Assembly (NCBI RefSeq): GCF_016907455.1
Contig: NZ_JAFBCB010000001.1
Span: 620,001-684,000, forward strand
Direction of reading: 5' to 3'
Length of the DNA stretch: 64,000 nucleotides
DNA from: Brachybacterium muris
GTDB taxonomy: Bacteria; Actinomycetota; Actinomycetes; Actinomycetales; Dermabacteraceae
Positions within the stretch are counted from its first letter, which is position 1. Each line of letters starts with the position of its first letter. A program made the position numbers and the translations under genes. The notes beneath the pieces are model-generated. The model saw nothing but the letters and a program-made list of their open reading frames with translations, did no database searches and was not told the origin of the DNA. Shown one piece after another: positions 8,685-15,864 of the stretch.

Positions 8685-9847
8685 GCCTGCGTAGCGCTGC
8701 CCCGGCTCACGGAGAGGACGGCTGCGAGCCCACCCGCGACCAGGGGCACCACCAGGGTCGCCACCGCCAGCAGCAGCATCGATGTGGCCGCCGCCGCCGA
8801 CCCCAGTCCGAGCGCCACCAGCGCAGCCGCGCCGACCGTCTCGCTCACACCGGCGCCACCGGGAGTGAGGGGCACCAGCGACAGCACCCGTCCCAGGGCG
8901 AAGAGCGCCACCGTCAGCAGCAGTGGCACCGAGCCGCCCACCGCCTCGATCGCGAGCACCAGAGCCAGCCACTGCAGCATGCGAGCTGCGGCCGTGGGCG
9001 CCACCAGTGACAGCGGCCGCTCGCGCAGGAGGCGCACCAGTGCATCGCGCTGCTCCAGGACGAAGGGCACGAAGGAGGCAGTTCCCCCGGGGGTGTCCTT
9101 GTCGGTGCCGCCCATCCCGGTGACGGCCGATGCCGTCTCCAGCAGGCCGGTGAGCACGGGCCTGCGCAGCAGCACGGCGAACAGCCCCAGGGCGATCACG
9201 CCCCCGGCCACGGCGGCCAGGGCCGCCCACAGCGCCGCCGCGGGCAGGTCGATGCGGGCAACACTGATCATCCCGGCCAGTACATAGGCGATCCCGCCCA
9301 CCAGTGGCACCAGGACGGTGGTCACCACGGTCTCGATCAGCGAGGCGGTGAGGATGCCGGCGATCACCACGGACAGGCCCAGCCCGGTACGACGCAGTAC
9401 CCACCCCAGCAGGCCCATGCCGAGCATGCCGCCGCCAGGGACGGCCAGTGCGAGGGCGCTGGACGCGGCGTGTCCGCGCAGTGCGGTGCCGTACCGGGAG
9501 CCCGGAACGGCCGTGCGCACGGTCCATGCCTCCAGGGCGAGAGCACCGAGGCCCAGCAGCAGCATGGCTGGGACCGCCCACGGCGGCAGCCCTCGCAAGG
9601 AATCGATGATCTGCGGCCAGGTGGTACCGGCCGCCCAGGGGAGAGCCCAGGCCAGCAGCGCGATCACCAGCAGCAGCGACAGGACGGACAGCACGATGCG
9701 CCTGGCCCCCAGGCGAGGTGGTCGATCCACGCTGAGATCGGGGGTGAGGGCCTGCCACGGCGGCGGAGCCGGGTGGTCGCTCATGGCGTCCGGATCGGTG
9801 CCGGGGGTCCGATCGCCGGGCTTCGACGGCTGGCCGGGCTGTGACAT
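8663..9847 (-). CDS. Lysylphosphatidylglycerol synthetase/flippase-type membrane protein (UPF0104/YbhN family)
   Basis: This protein of up to 394 residues has a Pro-rich cytoplasmic head and about eight membrane spans, beginning with a long hydrophobic segment at RIVLSVLSLLLVIALLAWAL. The late motif ALGRVLSLVPLTPGGAGVSE matches the PxxPGGxGxxE signature of the family. Family members move or synthesise lipids; here there is no catalytic lysyltransferase domain, so a flippase-like role is the best guess. ATG at 9784 is a possible shorter start. It is divergent from the small membrane protein at 9909. Confidence 0.8.
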   Translation of the reverse strand: MSQPGQPSKPGDRTPGTDPDAMSDHPAPPPWQALTPDLSVDRPPRLGARRIVLSVLSLLLVIALLAWALPWAAGTTWPQIIDSLRGLPPWAVPAMLLLGLGALALEAWTVRTAVPGSRYGTALRGHAASSALALAVPGGGMLGMGLLGWVLRRTGLGLSVVIAGILTASLIETVVTTVLVPLVGGIAYVLAGMISVARIDLPAAALWAALAAVAGGVIALGLFAVLLRRPVLTGLLETASAVTGMGGTDKDTPGGTASFVPFVLEQRDALVRLLRERPLSLVAPTAAARMLQWLALVLAIEAVGGSVPLLLTVALFALGRVLSLVPLTPGGAGVSETVGAAALVALGLGSAAAATSMLLLAVATLVVPLVAGGLAAVLSVSRGSATQAQSASSS

Positions 9848-9896
9848 GGGGGGATTCTCGCACGTGGTGGGGAGGGTGTTCCCAGGGCGGGACACG

Positions 9897-9902
9897 TAGG
9901 AT
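9897..9902 (+). promoter_or_regulatory. -10 element, leaderless start of the small membrane protein
   Basis: TAGGAT ends 6 nt before the ATG at 9909, leaving no room for a ribosome binding site. Confidence 0.6.
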
Positions 9903-9908
9903 GCCGAC

Positions 9909-10244
9909 ATGTCGTTCGTATATTCCCTCATCATCGTCATCCACCTGCTCTGCTGGGCGATTGCCCTGGGCACCTGGATCGCAGCCGCCCGTACCCGCGA
10001 GCCGAACCCCGGTATGGCGCACGCTGCCGCCGGGGCCCTGGCCACGGGCCTGATCCTGGCCTCGATCATCTCCATCACCGGTGACCCGAACCATATGAAG
10101 CTCGGCGTCAAGGCGCTGATCGCGATCATCGTCACCGTGCTCGCCTTCATCGCCCGCAAGAAGGGCCCGCAGACCTCCTCGGCCGTCTGGTACGCGATCC
10201 CCGCCGCGATCGTGATCAACGTGGTGGTCGCCGTCCTGGTGTGA
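9909..10244 (+). CDS. Four-span integral membrane protein
   Basis: This 111-residue protein is nearly all membrane: helices at about 3-26, 40-58, 66-82 and 92-110. A conserved-looking HLLCWAIALGTWIAA in helix 1 and GDPNHMKLGVKALIA between helices 2 and 3 contain His and Lys that might line a pocket. No function is known. It sits between a flippase-like gene and pcrA; the pcrA promoter lies downstream, so it is probably monocistronic. Confidence 0.75.
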   Translation: MSFVYSLIIVIHLLCWAIALGTWIAAARTREPNPGMAHAAAGALATGLILASIISITGDPNHMKLGVKALIAIIVTVLAFIARKKGPQTSSAVWYAIPAAIVINVVVAVLV

Positions 10245-10333
10245 CGTCATCGACGTTCCCTCGGCGGGGTCGGGTGAGTCCTGGCCCTGTCCACATCGGG
10301 CCCGGCAGCGCGTGCGCTGTCGGGCCCGACGCC

Positions 10334-10339
10334 TATCCT
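10334..10339 (+). promoter_or_regulatory. -10 element of pcrA
   Basis: TATCCT lies 9 nt before the pcrA ATG at 10349, predicting a leader of zero to a few bases. Confidence 0.55.
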
Positions 10340-10348
10340 GGAGCCCTC

Positions 10349-13108
10349 ATGAGCTCACTGTTCGACGACCTCTCGCTGCCCGATTCCTTCCGCCGCCTGG
10401 AAGGCGTGCGGGTCGATGCCGACCGCGCCGTCGACGGACCCCCGCACCAGGGCGCGCCCCTGCCCCCGAGCGAGCCTCCCTTCGACGAGGCCCCGCCCAT
10501 GGAGTCCCCCTTCGACGAAGCACCCCCGCCCTATGACGAGGTACCCCCGCCGGAGGACGAACCTCCCTACGGCGATGCTCCCGTGCCGGGGTACGGCAGC
10601 ACCGATCGCTACGCCCCTCCTGCTCGGCCCTGGGCGGCGTCGGATCCCCAGGCGCTGGCGTCCTTGGTCGAGGGGCTGAACCCGCCGCAGCGTGAGGCGG
10701 TGGAGCATCGCGGCAGCCCGCTGCTGATCGTCGCCGGTGCCGGTTCGGGCAAGACGAGGGTGCTCACCCGCCGCATCGCCCACCTGCTGGCCTCCGGGGA
10801 GGCGATGCCGGGGGAGATCCTGGCGATCACCTTCACCAACAAGGCCGCCGCCGAGATGCGCGAGCGGGTGGCCGAACTGGTGGGCCCCGCCGCGCGCAGC
10901 ATGTGGGTCTCCACCTTCCACAGCGCCTGCGTGCGGATCCTGCGCCGTGACGCTGCGGCGGCCGGGCTGAAGAGCTCCTTCACCATCTACGACAGTGCCG
11001 ACTCCTTGCGGCTGATCACCACGATCGCCAAGGACCTCGAGCTGGACACCAAGAAGAACGCACCCCGGGCCATCGCCTCGCGCGTCTCCTCGCTGAAGAA
11101 CGACCTGATCGACCCGATCGACTTCGCCGATCAGGCCGAGAGCGCGAAGAACCCCTTCGAGAAGACCCTCTCGCGGATCTACACGAACTACACCGAGCGC
11201 CTGCGGCAGGCCAATGCCGTGGACTTCGACGACCTGATCGGGCTGACCGTCCAGCTGTTGCGGGAGAACCCTGCGATCCGCGAGGGCTACCGGCGGCGGT
11301 TCCGCCACGTGATGGTGGACGAGTACCAGGACACCAACCCCGCCCAGTACGCGCTGGTGCGGGAACTGGTGGGGGAGGACCCTTCCGCAGATCTCACCGT
11401 GGTGGGTGACTCGGACCAGTCCATCTATGCCTTCCGCGGCGCCACCATCCGCAACATCGTGGAGTTCGAGCAGGACTTCCCCTCCGCCCGCACCATCGTG
11501 CTGGAGCAGAACTACCGCTCCACCCAGTCGATCCTCACCGCCGCCAACGCCGTGATCGAGGAGAACCAGGGCCGGCGCAAGAAGAACCTGTGGACCGATC
11601 AGGGTGCGGGCGACAAGATCACCCTGTACGTGGCCGACGACGAGGCCTCCGAGGCCCGCTACATCGGCCGCCAGATCGACGCTCTGGTGGACGATGGCCG
11701 CACCGCCGGTGACATCGCGATCTTCTACCGCGCCAACGCGCAGTCCCGCGCGCTGGAGGATCAGCTGATCCGCATCGGCCTGCCGTACAAGGTGGTGGGC
11801 GGCACCCGCTTCTACGAGCGCCGCGAGATCAAGGACGCCATCGCCTACCTGCAGGTGCTGGCGAACCCGGCTGACGAGATCAACCTGCGCCGCATCCTCA
11901 ACGTCCCCAAGCGTGGCATCGGCGACCGCGCCGAGGCCGCGATCGCGATGCTCGCCGAACGGGAGCGGATCAGCTTCGGCGAGGCACTGCGCCGCGCCGA
12001 GGAAGCCCCCGGTATCGCCACCCGCTCCCTGAACGCCGTGCGGTCCTTCGTGGTGATGCTCGAGGAGATGCAGGAACTGGCTCAGCGCGGGGACGGCCCG
12101 GCCGAGGTGCTCGAGGCGATCCTGCAGAAGTCCGGCTACTACGCGGAGCTGCAGGGCAGTGACGATCCGCAGGACGAGTCCCGCCTGGAGAACCTGGCCG
12201 AGCTGATCAGCGTGGCCTCCGAGTTCGAGGCACAGATGGAAGCGGTCGACGCCGCGGCCAGCGAGTTCGAGGACGAGGAGTCCGACGCGCCCGCCCCGTC
12301 GTCCGCCGCCCCCACCTCCGATGACGAGGAGGTGGCATCCGCGGAAGCGGTCCTGGTGGATGCTGACGGCACCGACGCCCCCGAGGGCTCGCTCATCGAC
12401 CGGTTCCTGGAGAAGGTCTCCCTGGTGGCCGACGCCGACCAGATCCCCGGGGCCGAGGACCAGTTCGTCACCCTGATGACCCTGCACACCGCCAAGGGCC
12501 TGGAGTTCCCGGTGGTGTTCCTGACGGGCCTGGAGGACGGCACCTTCCCCCACCAGCGCACCTTCGGCGATCCGGAGCAGCTGGAGGAGGAACGGCGACT
12601 GGCGTACGTGGGCATCACCCGCGCCCGCGAGAAGCTGTACCTCACCCGCGCGCAGATGCGCGCCACCTGGGGAGCCCCGCAGTTCATGCCCGCCAGCCGG
12701 TTCCTCGACGAAGTGCCCGAGCAGGTGCTGGACGTGGCCCGCGCCGGATCCACCCTCGTCGGCGGAGGCTACGGGGGCGGCTACGGCTCCGGTGGCTACG
12801 GCTCAGGCCGCTCCGGGGGCTACGCCGGCACGTCCGGCTCGAGCCGGGGCCCGGCCTACAGTGGCGGCCCCGGGGGAGGCCGGAAGGACGTGAACCGGCC
12901 CAGCTTCGGCTCCGGCCGCACCCCCACGGACGTCGCCAAGATGCCGCAGCTGGTGGTGGGGGACCGCGTCACCCACGACACCTTCGGTATGGGCACCGTC
13001 ACCGAGGTGGCCGGTCAGGGCGAGAAGACCCAGGTCGAGGTGCAGTTCCGTGCCCCGCACGGGAAGAAGCGCCTGCTGCTGCGGTACGCCCCGATCACCA
13101 AGCTGTGA
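10349..13108 (+). CDS. pcrA: ATP-dependent DNA helicase PcrA/UvrD
   Basis: This superfamily 1A 3'-5' helicase serves repair and replication-transcription conflicts. The 919-residue product has a Pro/acidic N-terminal tail (about 1-100), then the motifs VAGAGSGKTRVL (Walker A, about 130), TFTNKAAAEMRERV, VDEYQDTNPAQ (Walker B), GDSDQSIYAFRGA, LEQNYRST, TLHTAKGLEFPVV and LAYVGITRARE. An acidic insertion of about 45 residues (near 645-690) separates motifs in domain 2B/2A. A Gly/Tyr-rich linker (about 808-840) leads to the C-terminal GDRVTHDTFGMGTV module, the Tudor-like RNA-polymerase-binding domain. ATG at 10349 is set by the leaderless promoter. Confidence 0.95.
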   Translation: MSSLFDDLSLPDSFRRLEGVRVDADRAVDGPPHQGAPLPPSEPPFDEAPPMESPFDEAPPPYDEVPPPEDEPPYGDAPVPGYGSTDRYAPPARPWAASDPQALASLVEGLNPPQREAVEHRGSPLLIVAGAGSGKTRVLTRRIAHLLASGEAMPGEILAITFTNKAAAEMRERVAELVGPAARSMWVSTFHSACVRILRRDAAAAGLKSSFTIYDSADSLRLITTIAKDLELDTKKNAPRAIASRVSSLKNDLIDPIDFADQAESAKNPFEKTLSRIYTNYTERLRQANAVDFDDLIGLTVQLLRENPAIREGYRRRFRHVMVDEYQDTNPAQYALVRELVGEDPSADLTVVGDSDQSIYAFRGATIRNIVEFEQDFPSARTIVLEQNYRSTQSILTAANAVIEENQGRRKKNLWTDQGAGDKITLYVADDEASEARYIGRQIDALVDDGRTAGDIAIFYRANAQSRALEDQLIRIGLPYKVVGGTRFYERREIKDAIAYLQVLANPADEINLRRILNVPKRGIGDRAEAAIAMLAERERISFGEALRRAEEAPGIATRSLNAVRSFVVMLEEMQELAQRGDGPAEVLEAILQKSGYYAELQGSDDPQDESRLENLAELISVASEFEAQMEAVDAAASEFEDEESDAPAPSSAAPTSDDEEVASAEAVLVDADGTDAPEGSLIDRFLEKVSLVADADQIPGAEDQFVTLMTLHTAKGLEFPVVFLTGLEDGTFPHQRTFGDPEQLEEERRLAYVGITRAREKLYLTRAQMRATWGAPQFMPASRFLDEVPEQVLDVARAGSTLVGGGYGGGYGSGGYGSGRSGGYAGTSGSSRGPAYSGGPGGGRKDVNRPSFGSGRTPTDVAKMPQLVVGDRVTHDTFGMGTVTEVAGQGEKTQVEVQFRAPHGKKRLLLRYAPITKL

Positions 13109-13123
13109 GTCCAGGTCCGGAGC

Positions 13124-13555
13124 TCACCCTTCGCCGTTGCGCAGTCCCTGCGCCACCAGGGAGCCGCCCAGGGTGAGCAGGCCAGCGCCCAGCACGACGC
13201 CACCGGCGGTGATCAGGACCTTCAGCCCGTTCGGCTCGTTGACGTCCTTCCCGGCGGTGGACAGGAAGAAGCCGGCCGGCATCAGGACGGAGGAAGCGGG
13301 GATCGCCCACCGTCCGAAATGCGCTGGAAGGCCTCGCAGGCCGGCTGCCTCGGTGAGGACGATGCCCGCCAGCCCCAAGGTAACCAGTGCTCCGGCGTGC
13401 CCGTGTCCCGCGCGGGCATACAGCAGTTGCAGGGGGGTGCGGGGGATGTCCCCACGGCTGACTTCCAGGACGTAGTGACCTCCCGTCTCGATGCCGATGG
13501 CGGCGAGCAGGGAGATACCGGCGGCGAGGCGGGCGGGGCGGGACAGCGTGGTCAT
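13124..13555 (-). CDS. Four-span membrane protein
   Basis: This 143-residue integral membrane protein has helices near 12-30, 52-70, 82-102 and 112-134. The loop GGHYVLEVSRGDIPRTPLQL and the motif YARAGHGHAGALVTLGLA in helix 2 recall small DUF-type membrane proteins that often accompany TetR regulators. It lies 69 bp downstream of the DUF1772 gene on the same strand and is probably co-transcribed. Function is unknown. Confidence 0.7.
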   Translation of the reverse strand: MTTLSRPARLAAGISLLAAIGIETGGHYVLEVSRGDIPRTPLQLLYARAGHGHAGALVTLGLAGIVLTEAAGLRGLPAHFGRWAIPASSVLMPAGFFLSTAGKDVNEPNGLKVLITAGGVVLGAGLLTLGGSLVAQGLRNGEG

Positions 13556-13624
13556 CGGATGGTTCCTTTTCGCGGGGCGGGGCAGGCGTGAGGGCAGCGG
13601 GCGTGGGTGGCGGGTGAGAGGGGG

Positions 13625-14077
13625 TCAGGTCGTGGTCGGAATGAGCTGGGATACGGCGGCGCAGGTGAGCGCAAAGCCGAGCAGCTGGAGTGACCCCCGC
13701 ACGACCTGGTAGATGTCCCAGTGCCGGCGCTTGGCACGGAACTGCTCGGGAACCTCGGTCCCACGCAGCCGGGACGTCCACAGATTGATCGGAACATTGC
13801 CGAGGATCGTCACGACAAGGGCGACGGCCAGGACGACGGCAGCACTGACCAGCCAGCCACTGCCGTATGCCACGGCCCCCATGACGGCCAGGATCGGCGC
13901 TGCGGTCATGAGCAGGGGCATGACCCGGCCGAAGGTGCGCAGCAGCCCCTTCTCCATGGTCATCTGCTCCTCGATGGGCAGTCGGCGGATCACGGGGTGC
14001 ATCAAGGTCGCGGATGCGAACTCGGCACAGCCCACGAAGCCGGTGATCAGAAGCGTGGCGAGAAGGGTCAGGTTCAT
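13625..14077 (-). CDS. DUF1772 (anthrone oxygenase-like) membrane protein
   Basis: This 150-residue protein begins MNLTLLATLLITGFVGCAEF and contains HPVIRRLPIEEQMTMEKGLL, then GNVPINLWTSRLRG and a C-terminal hydrophobic helix, matching DUF1772 membrane proteins. Four helices are predicted. It is divergent from tetR across a 68-bp region holding a perfect palindrome, so it is the likely target of that regulator. The enzymatic label comes only from distant relatives. Confidence 0.75.
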   Translation of the reverse strand: MNLTLLATLLITGFVGCAEFASATLMHPVIRRLPIEEQMTMEKGLLRTFGRVMPLLMTAAPILAVMGAVAYGSGWLVSAAVVLAVALVVTILGNVPINLWTSRLRGTEVPEQFRAKRRHWDIYQVVRGSLQLLGFALTCAAVSQLIPTTT

Positions 14078-14104
14078 GGCTTCCTTCGAGGTCAGGAGGC
14101 TTCC

Positions 14105-14123
14105 ATGTGAGCGGCGCTCACAT
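14105..14123. promoter_or_regulatory. Palindromic operator between the DUF1772 gene and tetR
   Basis: ATGTGAGCGGCGCTCACAT is a perfect 19-bp palindrome around a central G. It covers the region where the tetR -35 element should be. A further half-site ATGTGAGC lies at 14144-14151 over the tetR start. This layout suggests autorepression and control of the divergent gene. Confidence 0.7.
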
Positions 14124-14133
14124 TGATGGACGG

Positions 14134-14139
14134 TATCCT
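14134..14139 (+). promoter_or_regulatory. -10 element of tetR (leaderless)
   Basis: TATCCT ends 6 nt before the GTG at 14146, fixing that start. Confidence 0.65.
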
Positions 14140-14145
14140 CGGAAT

Positions 14146-14754
14146 GTGAGCACTGTCAACACTTCCGCGAAGCCTGCCTACCACCACGGGAACCTCCGTG
14201 CCGAGATGATCCGCCTGGCCACGGAGATGTCCGCGCAGACCGGACTGGACTCGGTGAGCGTGCGAGAGGTCGCACGGCAGGCAGGGGTCTCTTCCTCAGC
14301 CGCGTACCGGCACTTCTCGAGCCGGGACGAACTGCTGGAGTGTGTACGACGAAACGTCCTCGAGGAGCTGTCGGAGCGCATGGCCCAGGAACTGGGCTCG
14401 GTCGCTGAGGCGGACCCTCGGCTCCGTGTGCGGGCCGCGGGCCGCGCCTATGTGGCATTCGCCGTCGAGGCCCCCCTGTTGTTCGGCAGTATGTCCAGCG
14501 GGTTTCCGGCGCCGGAGGGCCAATGGGACGGGACTCCCCTGGGAGATCTGTCGGCCCTGGTGCGCGATGCGGTGCCCGAGGCGGAAGGGGGTGCGGTGGA
14601 GGCGCGGTCTGTGGCCCTGTGGTCGCTGGTCCATGGCTTCGCGATCCTGTGCACCCAGGGAGGGCTGCGAGAGCTGGCACCGCGGCGCCGGGAGGAACTC
14701 CTCGAGGAGGTGCTGGCTCTGGGGGTCCGAGGACTGCGCAGTGACGGGGACTGA
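14146..14754 (+). CDS. TetR/AcrR-family regulator
   Basis: The 202-residue repressor has its helix-turn-helix at about 12-60: YHHGNLRAEMIRLATEM, then VSVREVARQAGVSSSAAYRH and FSSRDELLECV. The C-terminal part resembles the WHG/TetR_C ligand domain (APLLFGSMSSGF, SLVHGFAILCTQGGL). GTG at 14146 is set by the -10 element six bases upstream. It probably represses itself and the divergent DUF1772 unit through the palindrome at 14105-14123. The ligand is unknown. Confidence 0.88.
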   Translation: MSTVNTSAKPAYHHGNLRAEMIRLATEMSAQTGLDSVSVREVARQAGVSSSAAYRHFSSRDELLECVRRNVLEELSERMAQELGSVAEADPRLRVRAAGRAYVAFAVEAPLLFGSMSSGFPAPEGQWDGTPLGDLSALVRDAVPEAEGGAVEARSVALWSLVHGFAILCTQGGLRELAPRRREELLEEVLALGVRGLRSDGD

Positions 14755-14804
14755 GCAGCGACTGTGGACCGCCCGCGCGGGCGGCGTGCTCTCCGCATCA
14801 GACG

Positions 14805-15812
14805 TCAGTTCTCGACGACCACTTCCACCTCGATGCCCTCGGGATCCTCGGCGTACCAGGCCACATGGTCCTCCCCGCCGGCATGTGGGTAGCGCTCGGC
14901 GAACAGCTCCCGCCAGCCGTGCTCGGCGGCCGTTCCACGCAGGGAGTCCAGCAGCTCGCGGCCCGGGCAGGTGAGCGCGAGGTGGTTCATCCCGGGGCGC
15001 ATTCGGTCGGACCGGTCACCGATCACGTCGTCGGACTGCTCCAGGACGATGTAGGACCCGTCGCGGTGCCGCCAGATCCTGCTCAGCTCCCAGCCCTCGA
15101 CTCGTTCGGCCTGCCAACCGAGGGTGGTCAGCAGCCAGTGCCAGGCCGGTTCGGTGGTCGCCAGATCCGCGGTCCACAGCTCCAGATGGTGCAGTCCGGA
15201 GGGATGGCCGTCCCTGGCCGGGGCGCTCGACTCGTGGTCGCGGCACTCCTGGTCGCGGTTATCCCTGTCGCGGATCTCCCGTTCCCAGATCGTCGTGGTC
15301 ATCTCGGCCCCCTGCAGTGCACCCTGCGGCTGGTGCGGGTGCACCTCTGCGGTGGGGCGGTACCCCATCCGCTGCCAGAACGGGACGGCGACCTCCGCGT
15401 TCGTCGAGACGATGCCGGCCCGGACTAGTCGGAGCCCCGCGTGCAGCCGGACCTGGGCCAGCAGGGTCTCGTGGAGCAGTCGCCCCAGCCCGGCGCCCTG
15501 GGCGTCCTGGCGCACCAGCAGCAGGCCGATGTGCGCGGTGTCTGGCTCCGGCCAGCCGTGCAGCACGTAGGCCAGGGCCAGCAGGGAACCGGCGTCGTCG
15601 CACAGACCCAGGACCGTCTTGGCGCGGGGATCGAGCCCGGGCGGGACCGCGGTGAGCACGCCGGTCCCGTCGGTCGGTGCCACGTCGCGCGCCTGGGTCC
15701 GACGGGTGTAGTCCGGCGCCGCCTCGAGCAGTTCCTGGACCAGGGGAGCGTCCGGTCCCGTCAGCGGACGGAGTGTGAAGGGGCCGCTCACAGGCGGGGG
15801 AGCTGTCGGCAT
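14805..15812 (-). CDS. GNAT acetyltransferase-VOC domain fusion protein
   Basis: The 335-residue product joins two domains. Residues about 10-175 form a GNAT acetyltransferase fold, with IGLLLVRQDAQGAGLGRLLH as the acetyl-CoA loop and VPFWQRMGYRPT as the final strand-helix. Residues about 205-335 form a vicinal-oxygen-chelate (glyoxalase-like) domain: LHHLELWTADL (metal His), MNHLALTCPG and AWYAEDPEGIEVEVVVE (metal Glu). An Arg/Asp-rich linker (RDRDNRDQECRDH) separates them. ATG at 15812 is leaderless. The domain pairing suggests modification or sequestration of a small molecule; substrate unknown. Confidence 0.85.
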   Translation of the reverse strand: MPTAPPPVSGPFTLRPLTGPDAPLVQELLEAAPDYTRRTQARDVAPTDGTGVLTAVPPGLDPRAKTVLGLCDDAGSLLALAYVLHGWPEPDTAHIGLLLVRQDAQGAGLGRLLHETLLAQVRLHAGLRLVRAGIVSTNAEVAVPFWQRMGYRPTAEVHPHQPQGALQGAEMTTTIWEREIRDRDNRDQECRDHESSAPARDGHPSGLHHLELWTADLATTEPAWHWLLTTLGWQAERVEGWELSRIWRHRDGSYIVLEQSDDVIGDRSDRMRPGMNHLALTCPGRELLDSLRGTAAEHGWRELFAERYPHAGGEDHVAWYAEDPEGIEVEVVVEN

Positions 15813-15818
15813 GCCGGG

Positions 15819-15824
15819 AGTGTA
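15819..15824 (-). promoter_or_regulatory. -10 element, GNAT-VOC gene (leaderless)
   Basis: On the minus strand TACACT ends 6 nt before the ATG at 15812. Confidence 0.6.
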
Positions 15825-15864
15825 CGGAACCGGAGTTCACGCGACGAGCGCGCGATCCCCGGAG

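Noticed and set aside
7134..10250. A roughly 1000-codon open frame on the minus strand opposite bldC, the hydrolase and the flippase-like gene
   Set aside because: Its product is low-complexity and His/Gly/Arg-rich, and it runs antisense to well-supported genes. Long antisense frames are expected in GC-rich DNA.
10355..12553. A 732-codon frame antisense to pcrA
   Set aside because: No domain is visible, composition is shadow-like, and pcrA carries every helicase motif.
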